A stretch of 64,000 bases of DNA from Macrolepiota albuminosa (Eukaryota > Basidiomycota > Agaricomycetes > Agaricales > Agaricaceae). Each line of letters begins with the position of its first letter. The stretch's first letter is position 1. Below, piece by piece: positions 32,127 to 42,615 of the stretch. A program made the position numbers and the translations under genes. The notes beneath the pieces are model-generated. The model was not told the origin of the DNA. It saw nothing but the letters and a program-made list of their open reading frames with translations, and did no database searches. The stretch covers positions 1,790,439 through 1,854,438 of the forward strand of contig JAMWFC010000088.1 in NCBI GenBank assembly GCA_027475525.1, read 5' to 3'.

Positions 32127-34646
32127 CTACGGATCATACTCGGGAAGGGCGGGATCGCCCAAAGGAAGCAAGTCCCCGTCCTGGATTGAGTTACTCGCTT
32201 GCCACTCAAGCGCAGCTGTAATATCGTCATGGAGCTCGAGAAGGAGGCGCTCGCGGCGAGCTAAGGTGGAAATGCAAGGACGCAGGTTGGCAAGTTCGCG
32301 ACCAACGACTTTGGTTGCATCCTCAATATGGCAAAGTTGCTGGCAAAGGTCAGCAGAAGGACGGAGAGGGGTAACGGGATAGGAGAACTCGTCCCCGAGC
32401 CAAGGGAAGGCGTCGCCAGAAACTCGCATGGCGGGAGGGGGCGTCCAAAAGGGATCGAACTTATTGGGAGATTAGAAAAGGGGAGAAAAGGGGCACGAAC
32501 AAAGACGAACGTACCCAGACAGTTACAGGCGCACGGAGTGTCCATTCATGGCGCTCGTCGCCGGGGGACATAGCTCTGGCGGAAGAAAGATGGATGCCGT
32601 AGGGAGGCAAGTATCTCCAGCGGCGACGACGCTCACTTTCCGGCACCAGGGTTCCTTCGGACTCCGGCGCCGCAGAAGTCTTGCGGCTACTAAGAAACGA
32701 AGAGGAGCTGTGGGGAGGAGTAAGGGATGGAGTAATGGGGAGAGCAACCGGAGTGTCGCTAGCTGCAACCGACTCGGGGGCAGGGGTAGCGCCAGCGTCA
32801 GACATAACGACATCTTCGGCAGCAGGGATAGCCACTACGGCGGGAACAGGAGTGGGGGACCTATCAGTCAAGAAGTTAGCACGCGAAGAAAAGAGAAGTT
32901 AGGAAAATGCGTACTGGTTACCACTGGGGCCACTCTGACGAGGGTTAGCGGCGATAGGGGGAGTAAGGCGAAGCAGGAGAGCGCGTACCGCCAATAGCGC
33001 ATCGGCATCGACAACGGGCTCAGCTTCATCATCATCCTCTCCCTCGGCATCCCTCTCAGTGCCCTCCCCCTCATCCGTAGAAGACTCGGTCGAAGACAAA
33101 ACCACAGGCGTAGCAGGCGCTAGCTCACGGCGCTTACCAGGACTCTTGCCAGGAGACGCAACAACAGGCTTACGTTTTGAAAGAACGGGACGACGAGGAG
33201 AGCGAGCAAAAGGTGCCACCACGGTGGTACCATCCTGGGTAGTCGGCAGCACCAGGCTGGCTGCGCTGATTACTGTGGGCTGGTGAGTAGCCGCCAGATC
33301 GCGTTGCTGCAGCACGAAGTCCCAAGCGTTACGAACCAGCACTGCGCGCTCATAGTTCCTTTGCATAATGGCGTCCCTACCACGTTCACAAGTACGAATC
33401 CCGTTGAAGACGCAGCCCCGTTTTAACGCATCGCACCGATAGCAAGGCAGAGACGCGGTAGGAAACCAGCAGCCCTCAGGATCGTTCTCAGACCAACACT
33501 TGTCACACTAAGAAAGAAGTCAGCGACGGCATGAATCTACCAATGGGCAAACCAGTGCTTACCGTGCCAATCTTTGCCCTAAACGTGCAACGCTCCAAGG
33601 GCGCAACGGTAACCTTCTTCTTGCCGCCCAGTACTTGGACACCAGCCAGGACGCCGGTATCAATGACGGTAGTATCACGGCGAAGACACAAAAGGTCGCG
33701 AAGCTCCACGTCGGTGAACATGGTCTGGTTAGGCGCCTATCGACATTAACATTTAGGCGCTAAAGTCTAGCGACAATGAGCAAAGCACTTATGACATACA
33801 AAGGGGGAACACGAGCAGGGAGATTGATCTGGAAGGGGAGAAGTCAGAAAAATGGAGTAAGGAAGATAGGGAAAGAACGCACGGTACGTTTGGGAGAACT
33901 AGCACAAGCAGGAGGCGCTCGTTCAATAACAATGGCGAAATTACGCGGAGGACCGTGGGAAGTTGTGCGCGTCAGACCGGGTCGTGGCTCGCTACGAGAA
34001 ATGGCAATGCGTTTGATGGCCGAATGAGGAGGGGCAGTGCGACCGGGAGAAGCAGCGCTTGGGGCAGGGCGAGTGGAAGAAGCAGCGCCACAAAAAGGGC
34101 TGCCAAGAACGGAAGGAGGCGGAACAGAAGTCGAAGAAGGAGGGGCGGTAGGAACAGAAGGGACAGTAGAGGCCGAGGGGGCAGTAGGAAGACTGGCGAC
34201 GGTGGGAGACGTGGCAACCGACTACTCAAGGATTAACAAGTGGGAAAAGGGGGGGAAGAAAAGGAAGGACTTACTTCGCTGACCTCGGTACTAGCCAACA
34301 ACGCGTTGATCTTGTCGGATAAGGAGGGAGCCTAGTATGGGCGCTGAACCTTAGCGCCACAAAGCCAAAATCAAACTTAGAAACTTACGAAAAGGTCCGC
34401 GAAAGGGTGCAACCAATCGGCACCTTCGAACTCACGGTACCGGGCCACACACCACTCGCGAACCTCGTCACCCCACTCCCAGGAACTGTCGGAGCCGCAG
34501 ACCACGAGCCAGCGCCGATAGAGTTGCATAATACCAGGGACGGTTTGTGGCGCATCGGCGGGACCGACAGACTTAGCGCGATCAAATAAATAGGAGGCCT
34601 TAGCCAGGAAATTGCGGAGAGCAGAGGCGTCAAAAGAAGTGGACAT
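32127..34646 (-). CDS. antisense spliced gene with a Zn2Cys6-like cysteine cluster, carried by the long element
   Basis: The gene runs antisense to the retrotransposon, between integrase and the 3' LTR. Exon 1 (34646-34389) is helical. A short helical exon lies at about 34276-34333. Then come a long Pro/Ser/Thr/Ala-rich region (about 33870-34226) and an exon ending at 33563. A clear intron (33562-33508) precedes an exon starting CDKCWSENDPEGC and continuing PCYRCDALKRGCVF, spacing C-x2-C-x8-C-x8-C-x2-C-x6-C. This resembles a GAL4-type binuclear cluster with a longer first gap. Acidic and low-complexity tails follow, with a final exon about 32127-32429 ending at a stop. Some splice phases do not resolve, so the gene may be partly decayed. 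A DNA-binding or regulatory role is only inference. Confidence 0.55.
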
Positions 34647-34783
34647 GCTGGAAAGATGGGAAGGAAAACACGGGAAGGTGAAGTACGGAAAACGACTTTT
34701 ATAAGGTGCCGGCGGCATTATACAGACCGTAGCGCAGTCAAATTAATGACGGCATTTGACTGAGGACAGTCAATTTTTCAGTT

Positions 34784-34792
34784 GGGGGGAGA
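34784..34792 (+). promoter_or_regulatory. polypurine tract of the long element
   Basis: GGGGGGAGA directly abuts the 3' LTR; expected site for plus-strand DNA priming. Confidence 0.7.
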
Positions 34793-35836
34793 TGATAGGC
34801 TTCTACTCGGACTGAGCGCATCAAGGGACATTATAGGCCGACCAACACTTGACACACTAAAGGCTCTAGCGACCAGCCTTGGGTACAGAGCAGCCCTAGC
34901 GTGGGCGCTCTATGGCAAGACTTATCCATTCATCTCAATCACCAGTATCAGCCCCTCAGCGCACTCCACTCAGTTACTTTGAAGACCAAGAAGACTCAGG
35001 ACTCATAGCGCTAGCATAACAGCAGGAGGTGACTCTGACCAAACCCCAATCAGTACTGGAAGGAGTTAGCAATTGGCACTGTCAATCACCGAGGCACCTC
35101 AATCAGAAGTCTAAAAGAATCAATGACGACGAGACAGGATACACGCAGACCCAACATTTAAATCTATCAAAAGATGGTACAATGTTTAGCGCCGGAATTA
35201 GCGCTCACGGCGTCTGTCGAGGATTCCCCGACCATACCCCGGGATGGCATTGGCCAATTAAATTACATCAAAAAGTGAGCAAACTCGTACCACTTCTAAG
35301 TAGTTTTCGAGTCGCCGTTGGTCGCCGTCACCCATGTGCTGCAGGTTGCCGTTGACAGGTGGCCGTTAGCTACAGTCACAAAGAGAGGCGCTAATTGGTA
35401 GCGCCGTCAATGGACTTATTTTGGAAATAATGTAGCGCATAGTATAAAAACTAGCTACTTGCCATGTATATAACAACAAATCGTAACCTCTTGAGCACCC
35501 AGTTACACTTAGCGTTCAAATCGCGCTAGCGTTGCCTGACTTTGTCACCAAGTTTGGCGCTAGCTTCGTCTATCTCGTCTTCGTCGTTTATGGTGCCACC
35601 TACGGGCACGCTACGCTGCACTATTCGCTTATTTTTCTATAACTTCTCCTAAGCTACGACGCTTACTACTTGCTAGGTAGCACCCAAGGCGCTACCGTCT
35701 AGCGCATCGCCCTATCACCTCTGCTCGAGCACACCGGGACCCTGCCGGGACTCCTCACAAACCCGTATGCCAGGCGCTGGAGACGGCGTTGTACTGCGTA
35801 TACGTCCAGCGCACCCAACCACAGTTGGCGTCATCA
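34793..35836 (+). repeat. 3' LTR of the long element
   Basis: 1044 bp with no 77-bp duplication. By eye it differs from the 5' LTR at 18 positions, 15 of them CpG transitions. Confidence 0.92.
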
Positions 35837-35840
35837 ACGG

Positions 35841-36501
35841 ATATGCAGTTTAGGGTGGAGACCAATGCGTCGGACTTCGCGGTGGGCGCAATTTTGTCGC
35901 AGAAGGCGCGGGATGGGGAGTGGCGCCCAGTTGCGTTCTTTTCGAAGTCTATGCAGCCAGCGGAGCGGAATTATGACGTGCACGACAAGGAACTCTTGTC
36001 AGTTGTACGTGCATTTGAGGTGTGGAGGCCATATCTGGAGGGGAGCCCGTTCACGGTGGATGTCTTCTCTGATCACCGAAACTTGGAGTACTTCATGATG
36101 GTGAGGGACTTAACTCAGCGACAGGCAAGGTGGAGTCTCTTCCTGAACCGTTTTACGTTTGTCATTCATCACAGGGTGGGGGGGACTTAACTCAGCGACA
36201 GGCAAGGTGGAGTCTCTTCCTGAACCGTTTTACGTTTGTCATTCATCACAGGGTGGGGTGGTTGAGCGCTGGGCCTGATGGTCTGTCCCGGCGCCCAGAC
36301 CACGAGCCGGCACCAGGCACACATGATAATGCAGGGGAGACGGTGTTATCGGAGCGGCGGGTGGAGAAGCGTGGTGTGGTGGTGCAGTTGGCCTGGTGCA
36401 GGCAGTCGGCAGTGTCGGAACATGTGGCAGCAGCGCAGAGGATAGTGGCTGATGGGACCATCCTGGACAGGATTCGTGAGGTGATGGTGCACGATCCATG
36501 A
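35841..36501 (+). pseudogene. chromovirus RNase H, continued after the nested insertion
   Basis: It resumes the frame interrupted at 17096. ETNASDFAVGAILSQ (the usual first Asp position reads N-A-S-D), KELLSVVRAFEVWRPYLEG and the FSDHRNLEYF strand identify a Ty3-type RNase H, with DGLSRRPD at the end. The 77-bp duplication at 36105-36258 breaks the frame. A TGA at 36499-36501 (plausibly from CGA) separates it from integrase. Confidence 0.85.
36105..36258. repeat. exact 77-bp tandem duplication (probable artefact)
   Basis: Unit 36105-36181 is repeated at 36182-36258, in the chromovirus RNase H. Confidence 0.95.
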
Positions 36502-37953
36502 CTGGCAGCGATCCTGGGTATGGCAGATGCACCGGCACTGGTGAGGTCACAGCTGCGTGATTTTACGGTGGAGGAGGGTGTGGTCCGCTTTCGCGGCCTC
36601 GTGTACGTTCCGAACGACGACGAGGTGAAACGTATGGTCCTGCAATTGTACCACGACTCAATACCAGCAGGGCACCCGGGACAGGTGAACATGCTGGCTT
36701 TAATTGCCCGGAACTATTACTGGCCTCGTATGTCCGAGTTTGTGTGGCGGTATGTGAAAGGGTGCGAGATCTGTCAGCACATCAAGCCCCAGCGTCAACG
36801 CCCATATGGCCCATTGCAACCACTAGAGGTTCCCGATGGTCGGTGGCAGCACGTTTCGACAGACTACGTTGGGCCGCTGCCGGTCTCACGAGGGTACGAC
36901 ATGATCCAGGTCGTCTGTGATAAGTCAACTAAGCAGGCCCACTTCCTGGGGGCGCATTCGACTGATGATGCAGCGGCAATGTGCGACACGTTCATGGAAC
37001 GTGTGTGGTGCCTCCATGGCACACCTAAAAAGGTGGTCTCCAACAGGGGGCCGCAGTTCATCGCACGATATGTGAGGCGGATGTGGGAGAGGCTGGGGAT
37101 CAAGCCTGCATTGTTGACAGCGCACCACCCGCAGTCAGATGGGCAGACGGAGAGAGTCAATCAGGAGTTGGAAATCTATCTGCACGCGTTCGTCAATTAC
37201 TACCAGGATGACTGGGTGGAATGGTTGCCATTTGCGAAGTTTGCCTACAATAATTGTGTGAGCGCTGCGACAGGGATGTCCCCGTTTTACACGGAGTATG
37301 CTTACAATCCAACATTTTCCGTTGATCCTGTGAACTCTCAGCGGGTGCCCAAGGCTGACGAGCGTCTGGATAAGATTTGCGAGGTGCAAGGGGAGTTGAG
37401 GGCGTTGCTGGAGTTGGCAGCGGCAAGAATGAAGTGGTTTTATAATGTGTGGGTGGATGAGGCGCCGGATTACATAGTGGGAGATCACGTATATTTGGAG
37501 CGCGCGGATTTGCGCTCGGACCGCCCCAACCACAAGCTGGACTTTAAACGGTTCGGTCCCTTCCAGGTGGCACAGAAAATCTCGGACATGGCGTATAGGT
37601 TGGCGCTGCCAGATGGGTGGTCGATCCACGATGTTTTTCACGTATCGTGCTTGGTGCCTGCATGCGAGGACACGATATTGGGACGACGCCAGGAACCTCC
37701 CCCCCCGGTGCAGATGGAGTCGGGTGAGGAGGTTGAGATCGAACGCATTTTGCGCGAGAGACGGATGAAAGGGGGTGTACCGGAGTTTTTGGTCCGCTGG
37801 AAGGGGTATGATGAGAGTGAGGACGAGTGGTTAAAAGAGTACGACATGCCACATGCGCTGGAAGCAATCCAGGAGTTCAGAGCAAACGAGAGGACACGTG
37901 GAAAGAAAACCAGGTATAGGAGGAGGAGGAGGGAGAGCGGGGGTGGAGGATGA
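36502..37953 (+). pseudogene. chromovirus integrase with C-terminal chromodomain
   Basis: A 477-codon frame from the Met at 36520, open to the preceding stop. It has an HHCC zinc domain (HDSIPAGHPG ... CEICQH), then the DDE core with STDYVGPLP and DGQTERVNQELE. The middle catalytic position reads VVSNRGPQF where the family has S-D-R-G, so Asp is replaced by Asn. A GPF/Y-type module follows (KRFGPFQVAQKISDMAYRL). A chromodomain lies at about 37735-37880 (VEIERILRERR ... FLVRWKGYDESEDEW). The chromodomain normally targets insertion to marked chromatin. The Asp-to-Asn change probably inactivates this copy. Confidence 0.9.
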
Positions 37954-38018
37954 ACCTTTTTTTCCCTCTCTTTCTTTCCCTTTTTGCATTTACGTCCATC
38001 TTACAAGTGGGGGGCGGG

Positions 38019-38192
38019 TGTCACGGTACACGTGACCACACCCTTACAGTCCCGTAGTTAGTAGTAGATCTCCATCTTTGTCCATTTCGTTCTTAGGTAT
38101 GTCATACGGTTACACTATGGTCTCACTAGAATATATTTCGTTCTTAGTGCTATTGACACGCCGCCTTGCGAACTGCTAGTCAAAGCCTTACA
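38019..38192 (+). repeat. 3' LTR of the chromovirus
   Basis: 174 bp, TGTCAC...TTACA, followed by the target duplication AAAAG. A run of T and C precedes it; a short purine run GTGGGGGGCGGG is the polypurine-tract candidate. Confidence 0.92.
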
Positions 38193-38316
38193 AAAAGGAG
38201 TGCCGGAACACTGTAAAGGCTCGTGCACTGTGGCTGACAGGCAAGTTGAAGACCCGCCACAGCCAGTTTAATATAAACAGACCGAAAGTATTGGAACGAT
38301 CTGTAAGTCTCTCGAT

Positions 38317-40680
38317 ATGTCGGGTTCGTTTTCCGGCGCCGGTGGCTCAAGCTCACCCATCAAGTTCCTAGTATCCACTGGACTTGAACCTAGAAACCCG
38401 CCACTCAATTCTCTCTGCAACAAAATGGTCACTTCTATGGAGGGACTCTTCCTGGGCCCGATGCCTATACAACAATTCCTAGATGATTTTCTGCCAAGGG
38501 AACCATTTCATACACGATCTCAGTCACAATCCTTGTTACCCTGTTTCAGCCGCAGTCTCTTCGGCAATGCTATCCCAGACGGCACTCCAGAGAATGGTAT
38601 GTATGAGCCTTATGTAAATAAAACTCGCTTAGCACGTTGGTTCAATAACTTACTTTTGGTTGTTAGATGGAGGCCTGCAATGACTTCATCCCTGGATTCA
38701 AAATGGTTGATACGTCTGGTTATGTAGACAGGGACATGATAAATGACCCATGCATCAAGCCCGACCCCGGTGTGTATCATAAAGATATAGACGTGTCAAA
38801 AAAGGTCACCCAGTTTGGCGAACTCGAGCTGCATAGTGAGCTTAAAGCTCATGACGCAGACAATGCTTTTGTTGATCCCCGAGAGGACAAGGACCGCAGA
38901 AGTTGGGTGTTCGAATCCAAGACTAACGCAGGTGAAGCATCTCGTGGTCAACTGATTCACTATGCAACTGAGTGGTTCAGTTGTCAACATCGCCATCATG
39001 CATTCACCATCTTCCTTTTTGGGAGATATGTCCGCTTCATCCGGTGGGACCGCGCTGGTGCCATCGTTTCCGAAAATTTCAACTTTAAGACCAATTGTAC
39101 TTTTCTCGTTGAATTTCTATGGAGATTCTCTCACCTCGACGATGCTGGCCGGGGCAGAGACCCATTTGTGCGTCGTGCGACACTTGGAGAAGTGGAAATC
39201 GCTCACAGAGAGCTCGAGCGATGGAAACCTGAGGCCTATCGTCCAGTCGTCGTATTCACTGTTCCTGGTGAGGAAGGCAGGAACCGTGAATTTCTTGCTT
39301 GGGGTTGTCTGTCTGAAACTCGGTCACTCACGGGCCGATGTACTCGACCATATCCTGTGTACGAGATTGCAACAAAGAATAAATACCTCCTGAAGGACGC
39401 GTGGCGGGCACACACTCTGGCTAAGGAGGCCGACATCCTCCGGGACCTCCGAGACGCGCAAGTTGAACACGTTCCGAGGTATGTTTGCGGAGGGGACGTA
39501 AGCGGCGGTGTTACCAAGACCGATCTTTACGTTACCGTTCAGGAAGCCGAGGAAGATTGGGAGTATGAAGGCGAGGTCAGGAGCCATGACTCTACTCCAA
39601 AATTGAATGGTTCTTGGAAGTGTGGCGGCAAGTGGTGGAAGGTCCAACGTTTTCACCATCGTTTAGTCTCTGACGTGGTTGGAAAACCTCTCAAGGCTTT
39701 TACGAGCTCTAAACATCTGTTGCTGGTCGTCTCGCATGCGTTCACCGGTGAGTTCAGGCTTATTTCTGAGAATCTGTGACTCAGACACCCCTTAGCCTGT
39801 GAGCAAGCATACATAAAATGCCGTATCTTGCATCGCGACATTAGCGCGAACAATATTCTCATCACCGCTGATGGAGGAATACTCAACGACTGGGATATGG
39901 CAAAGAAAGAAGATGACATAGCTCGTAGCCGACGGCACGAGCGGACGGTGAGCTCTGATGAAGTACTTATCATACTCACAGCTATTGATAGGGGACTTGG
40001 GAATTTATGTCAAGCCTGTTGCTTGCAGGACATCATGACGCTCACACGATCCAGGATGATATGGAGTCCTTTGTACTTGTTGTCATCTACCATGCTCTAC
40101 GCTATCTTCCCCACAATAGAACAAGCCGGACGCCAAGTATCCTCAACCGTGTTTTCCACCATCGGGTACGTCTTCCTGACGGCGAATATCTAGGTGGTGA
40201 AGCTCGAAGGCATCTCTTCGTGGACAATGATTATATCGGCCATGACTTCCGGTTATCCTCTGCTCCTCTGCATAGATGGGTTAGAGCAGCAATGAACCCT
40301 GTGAAACAGTGGATAGAGGGCGAGGTGCCAGCAGAAGACATGACTGAGCTAGATATGATAATGTGCCTGCCATCCAACCTTCGCCATTGCCTACAGCCAA
40401 CGAACCCATTCCTATAGGTCCTCGTTTCCTCGACAATCACGAGAGATTGGCCAAGAACTTTGATACTTGTTTGCAGGCGGGTGACTGGCCTCCTCCTGAA
40501 GACGACAAGCCACATGATGTCCTAGGGCTTCCAAAGCCTGTGCCTGAGGACGAGTTGTAGAGAAGGAGTCAACACTCAGCTTCAGGTTCTACAGGTAGAG
40601 GGTCAGAGACGAGGAGGTCGTCACGAATGCGTACGACTGGAAAGAAACGTCAATCTAATCTTGAGAAGTGATTTGGGGGG
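38317..40680 (+). CDS. FunK1-type fungal protein kinase, C-terminus decayed
   Basis: Exons 38317-38613, 38667-39747, 39796-39947 and from 39992 join in frame through GT..AG introns. The product carries the FunK1 domain typical of expanded kinase families in mushrooms. The catalytic loop is LHRDISANNIL and the DFG position reads DWDMAKKE; further C-terminal GTWEFMSSLLLAG and HDAHTIQDDMESF match the activation and helix F region. After about 40362 a 1-nt frame slip is needed to continue into PIPIGPRFLDNHE, and a TAG at 40558-40560 interrupts the tail that ends in the basic segment up to the TGA near 40671. Compared with the tandem partial copy the TAG replaces TCG. The kinase core looks intact. 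The TIR element ends about 100 bp upstream of the ATG. Confidence 0.8.
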
Positions 40681-40879
40681 CCAGTCATGTGTTCTCGTAT
40701 GTATGCTTTTCTTTTATCATTTCAGAACATACTAAATAGGCGTGAAGTAAAGGCTGAATATTGAATTGAAGTCGGCAACGATTGTCCATTTCTTGCGTGG
40801 ATGTCCAATTTCCTGTCACCACAGGCCGACGCACTCGAACCTGCATTGTCTACGAGCTTGTAATGAATAGACAATATAC

Positions 40880-41290
40880 TTGCTAAAGGATCGGTTATCA
40901 TCTACTCCTCTACATCAACGGGTTAAAGCAGCAATCAAAGCTGTGAAAGAGTGGATAGTTGCGGAATCCCGAACGGCGGCGGAAGATGACATTAGTGAAC
41001 TAGAGATGATGGTCGGCGTGGCTGCCCAAGGTGTTCCTGCAGCACCCGAACCTGTTCCTATAGGTCGACGTGTCCTCGTCAACCACGAGCAATTGGCCAA
41101 GTACTTTGATCTTTGTTTGCAGGCGAATAACTGGCCTGCGCCTGAAGATGACAAGCCACATGATAACTTATGACTTCCAAAGCCTGGACCTGAGAACGAA
41201 TTGTCGAGGTAGAGGCTCAGACACGAGGAGGTCGTCACGAATGCGTACGACTGGAAAGCAGAGTCAGTCTAATGTCAAGAAGTAATTTGG
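40880..41290 (+). pseudogene. tandem partial copy of the FunK1 3' end
   Basis: The frame 40880-41173 repeats the end of the kinase gene: LSSTPLHQRVKAAIKAVKEW, then PVPIGRRVLVNHEQLAKYF. The basic C-terminal segment and 3' flank are also repeated to about 41290. It lacks the catalytic region and has stops in the tail. A remnant of tandem duplication. Confidence 0.7.
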
Positions 41291-41599
41291 CAACCCAATC
41301 ATGTCTTCTAGTATGTATGATGCATGGAAATGACAATGCTTTTCGTATATAATTTCCGATAGAACATACTAAATAGGTGTGAAGCAAAGCTGAATATTGA
41401 GTGTTCGCTAATCAAGGGCACCGCAAGTGTTGACCATTTTGGGAACAAAAGTGTCAGGGCCTTTCGGACACTAGTGCACCCTCGGTCAATTATACGGAGA
41501 TTGTTGAACTTTAACTTACATGACTTACACAGACTTACGCATACCATGGAGAGACTTACATACTCTGTACTTAGATATCACTTCTTCACAGAATAAAAG

Positions 41600-41780
41600 A
41601 TGCCTACCATCCAGGTTCTACGGGTCAATGCTTTGAGACAAGGAGGCCTTCCACAAATAGTGGAAAGCAAAGTCATTCTCGTCAAGACTAGTGACTTGGC
41701 AGCCCGATCACGTCTTCTAGTATGTATACTGCGTGTAGATAGCAACTCTTCCATAGCCCATATTTCGATATGAACTGTAT
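41600..41780 (+). repeat. third, shorter copy of the FunK1 3' flank
   Basis: Sequence around CTAGTGACTTGGCAGCCCGA and CACGTCTTCTAGTATGTATA resembles the flanks at 40660-40710 and 41280-41320. Non-coding. Confidence 0.55.
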
Positions 41781-42615
41781 GTAATATTCTATGAAATGTG
41801 ACAGAGAATTGAGGCATCAGTTCATGCATGCACTCACTATAGGATAGGCTGCGTGTTTACTCCAGCTTAGGTGGCAGGGAGAGTATGATGGTGTGCTCTG
41901 TGTGGTTGCTACTGGCAGTACTGGGACTCTGAACAGGTGGATATCGCAGCTATGCCCAACCTGACTAATGCGCACTTGCAATATAAGCCTCTCTGTAGAC
42001 GAATACAGTAATTTAGTCTGCAGGTTGCAATTAGTACGAAGTAAGTATGTGTAAGTAAAAACGGATCACCCTCGGTCACACCAATATTATGTTGTACGAC
42101 TGAGGGTGACTTTCTGTGTATCCAAAAATAAAAGAGTAAAAATGGATGAGGTTTGCGGCAAAGGCCAGCAAATACCGGTCGTGTAGCTGGGCCAGGCGAG
42201 GAAAGTATATCAGAGGTAACCGAATAAGGAAATAACACATATTGACTAAGTTGAGGTATGACGTATGGTCGTGTCGTCGGTCGTGTCTCGCTCCTCTCCC
42301 ATAACAAGAGGCCGACGTGCTTAGATCTTGACCTGAATAGAATATTAATATCGATTCTCCGAGATGTCATAAATGTGCTGCATTGATACATTCGACAATA
42401 CCTTCATATGGCAGGACCAAGTGTGGAGGTTTTGAATCTCTATTGTCATGCCATGACGTAAGTGGGCGTCATCATGCGCATCGTCTGACATATACACGTG
42501 TCGAACGCGTCACCTTGTGGCGCACACATTATATTACATCATTAACTCCCGAAATGCTATATAAGCCTCGCAAACGTTCTCCGGAGACTCATCAACTCAG
42601 ACTCAGAAACAATTA
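41781..42615. other. intergenic, promoter side of the CsbD-like gene
   Basis: No gene-like frame with support. Just upstream of 42616 is TATATAAGCC (near 42549), a plausible TATA box about 60 bp before the start codon. Confidence 0.45.

Larger units (their letters stand above)
17101..35836 (+). mobile_element. long gypsy-type LTR retrotransposon nested in the chromovirus
   Basis: The direct LTRs are 17101-18298 and 34793-35836. Both are 1044 bp once two 77-bp duplications are removed from the left one. The target duplication ACGG is at 17097-17100 and 35837-35840. Internal order is a primer-binding site, gag-protease, RT-RNase H-integrase on the plus strand, then a block of antisense genes, with an inverted partial relative inserted between (about 25577-30261) and a polypurine tract at 34784-34792. 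Length is about 18.7 kb as given, less roughly 0.9 kb of artefact. It is far longer than ordinary gypsy elements because of the antisense block and the inner insertion. Confidence 0.9.
13852..38192 (+). mobile_element. chromodomain Ty3/gypsy LTR retrotransposon, interrupted by a nested element
   Basis: Direct 174-bp terminal repeats lie at 13852-14025 and 38019-38192, flanked by the 5-bp duplication AAAAG (13847-13851 and 38193-38197). Without the insertion at 17101-35840 and one 77-bp unit the element is about 5.5 kb. Domain order is gag with CCHC knuckle, protease, RT, RNase H, integrase, chromodomain, which is a chromovirus. Several CGA-to-TGA stops, a gag frameshift and a lost integrase catalytic residue make it defective. 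Confidence 0.92.
12995..38215. mobile_element. non-autonomous TIR DNA transposon, split by the LTR nest
   Basis: The left end (12997-13017) begins CAGTGTTCCGGCATTCC, and the right end (38193-38213) is its inverted copy with one mismatch over 21 bp. Both are flanked by TA, at 12995-12996 and 38214-38215. The body 12997-13851 has no transposase frame. The gypsy element at 13852-38192 inserted 16 bp inside the right terminus. With the insertion and one 77-bp unit removed the element is about 0.8 kb. TA target duplication and CAGT termini fit the Tc1/mariner-Pogo type, so I read it as a large MITE of that group. Confidence 0.75.

Noticed and set aside
33972..34282. Leu/Pro-rich minus frame and Gly/Arg-rich plus frames
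   Set aside because: Another minus-strand frame gives a Pro/Ser/Thr/Ala-rich linker that fits between the antisense gene's exons; these are its shadows.
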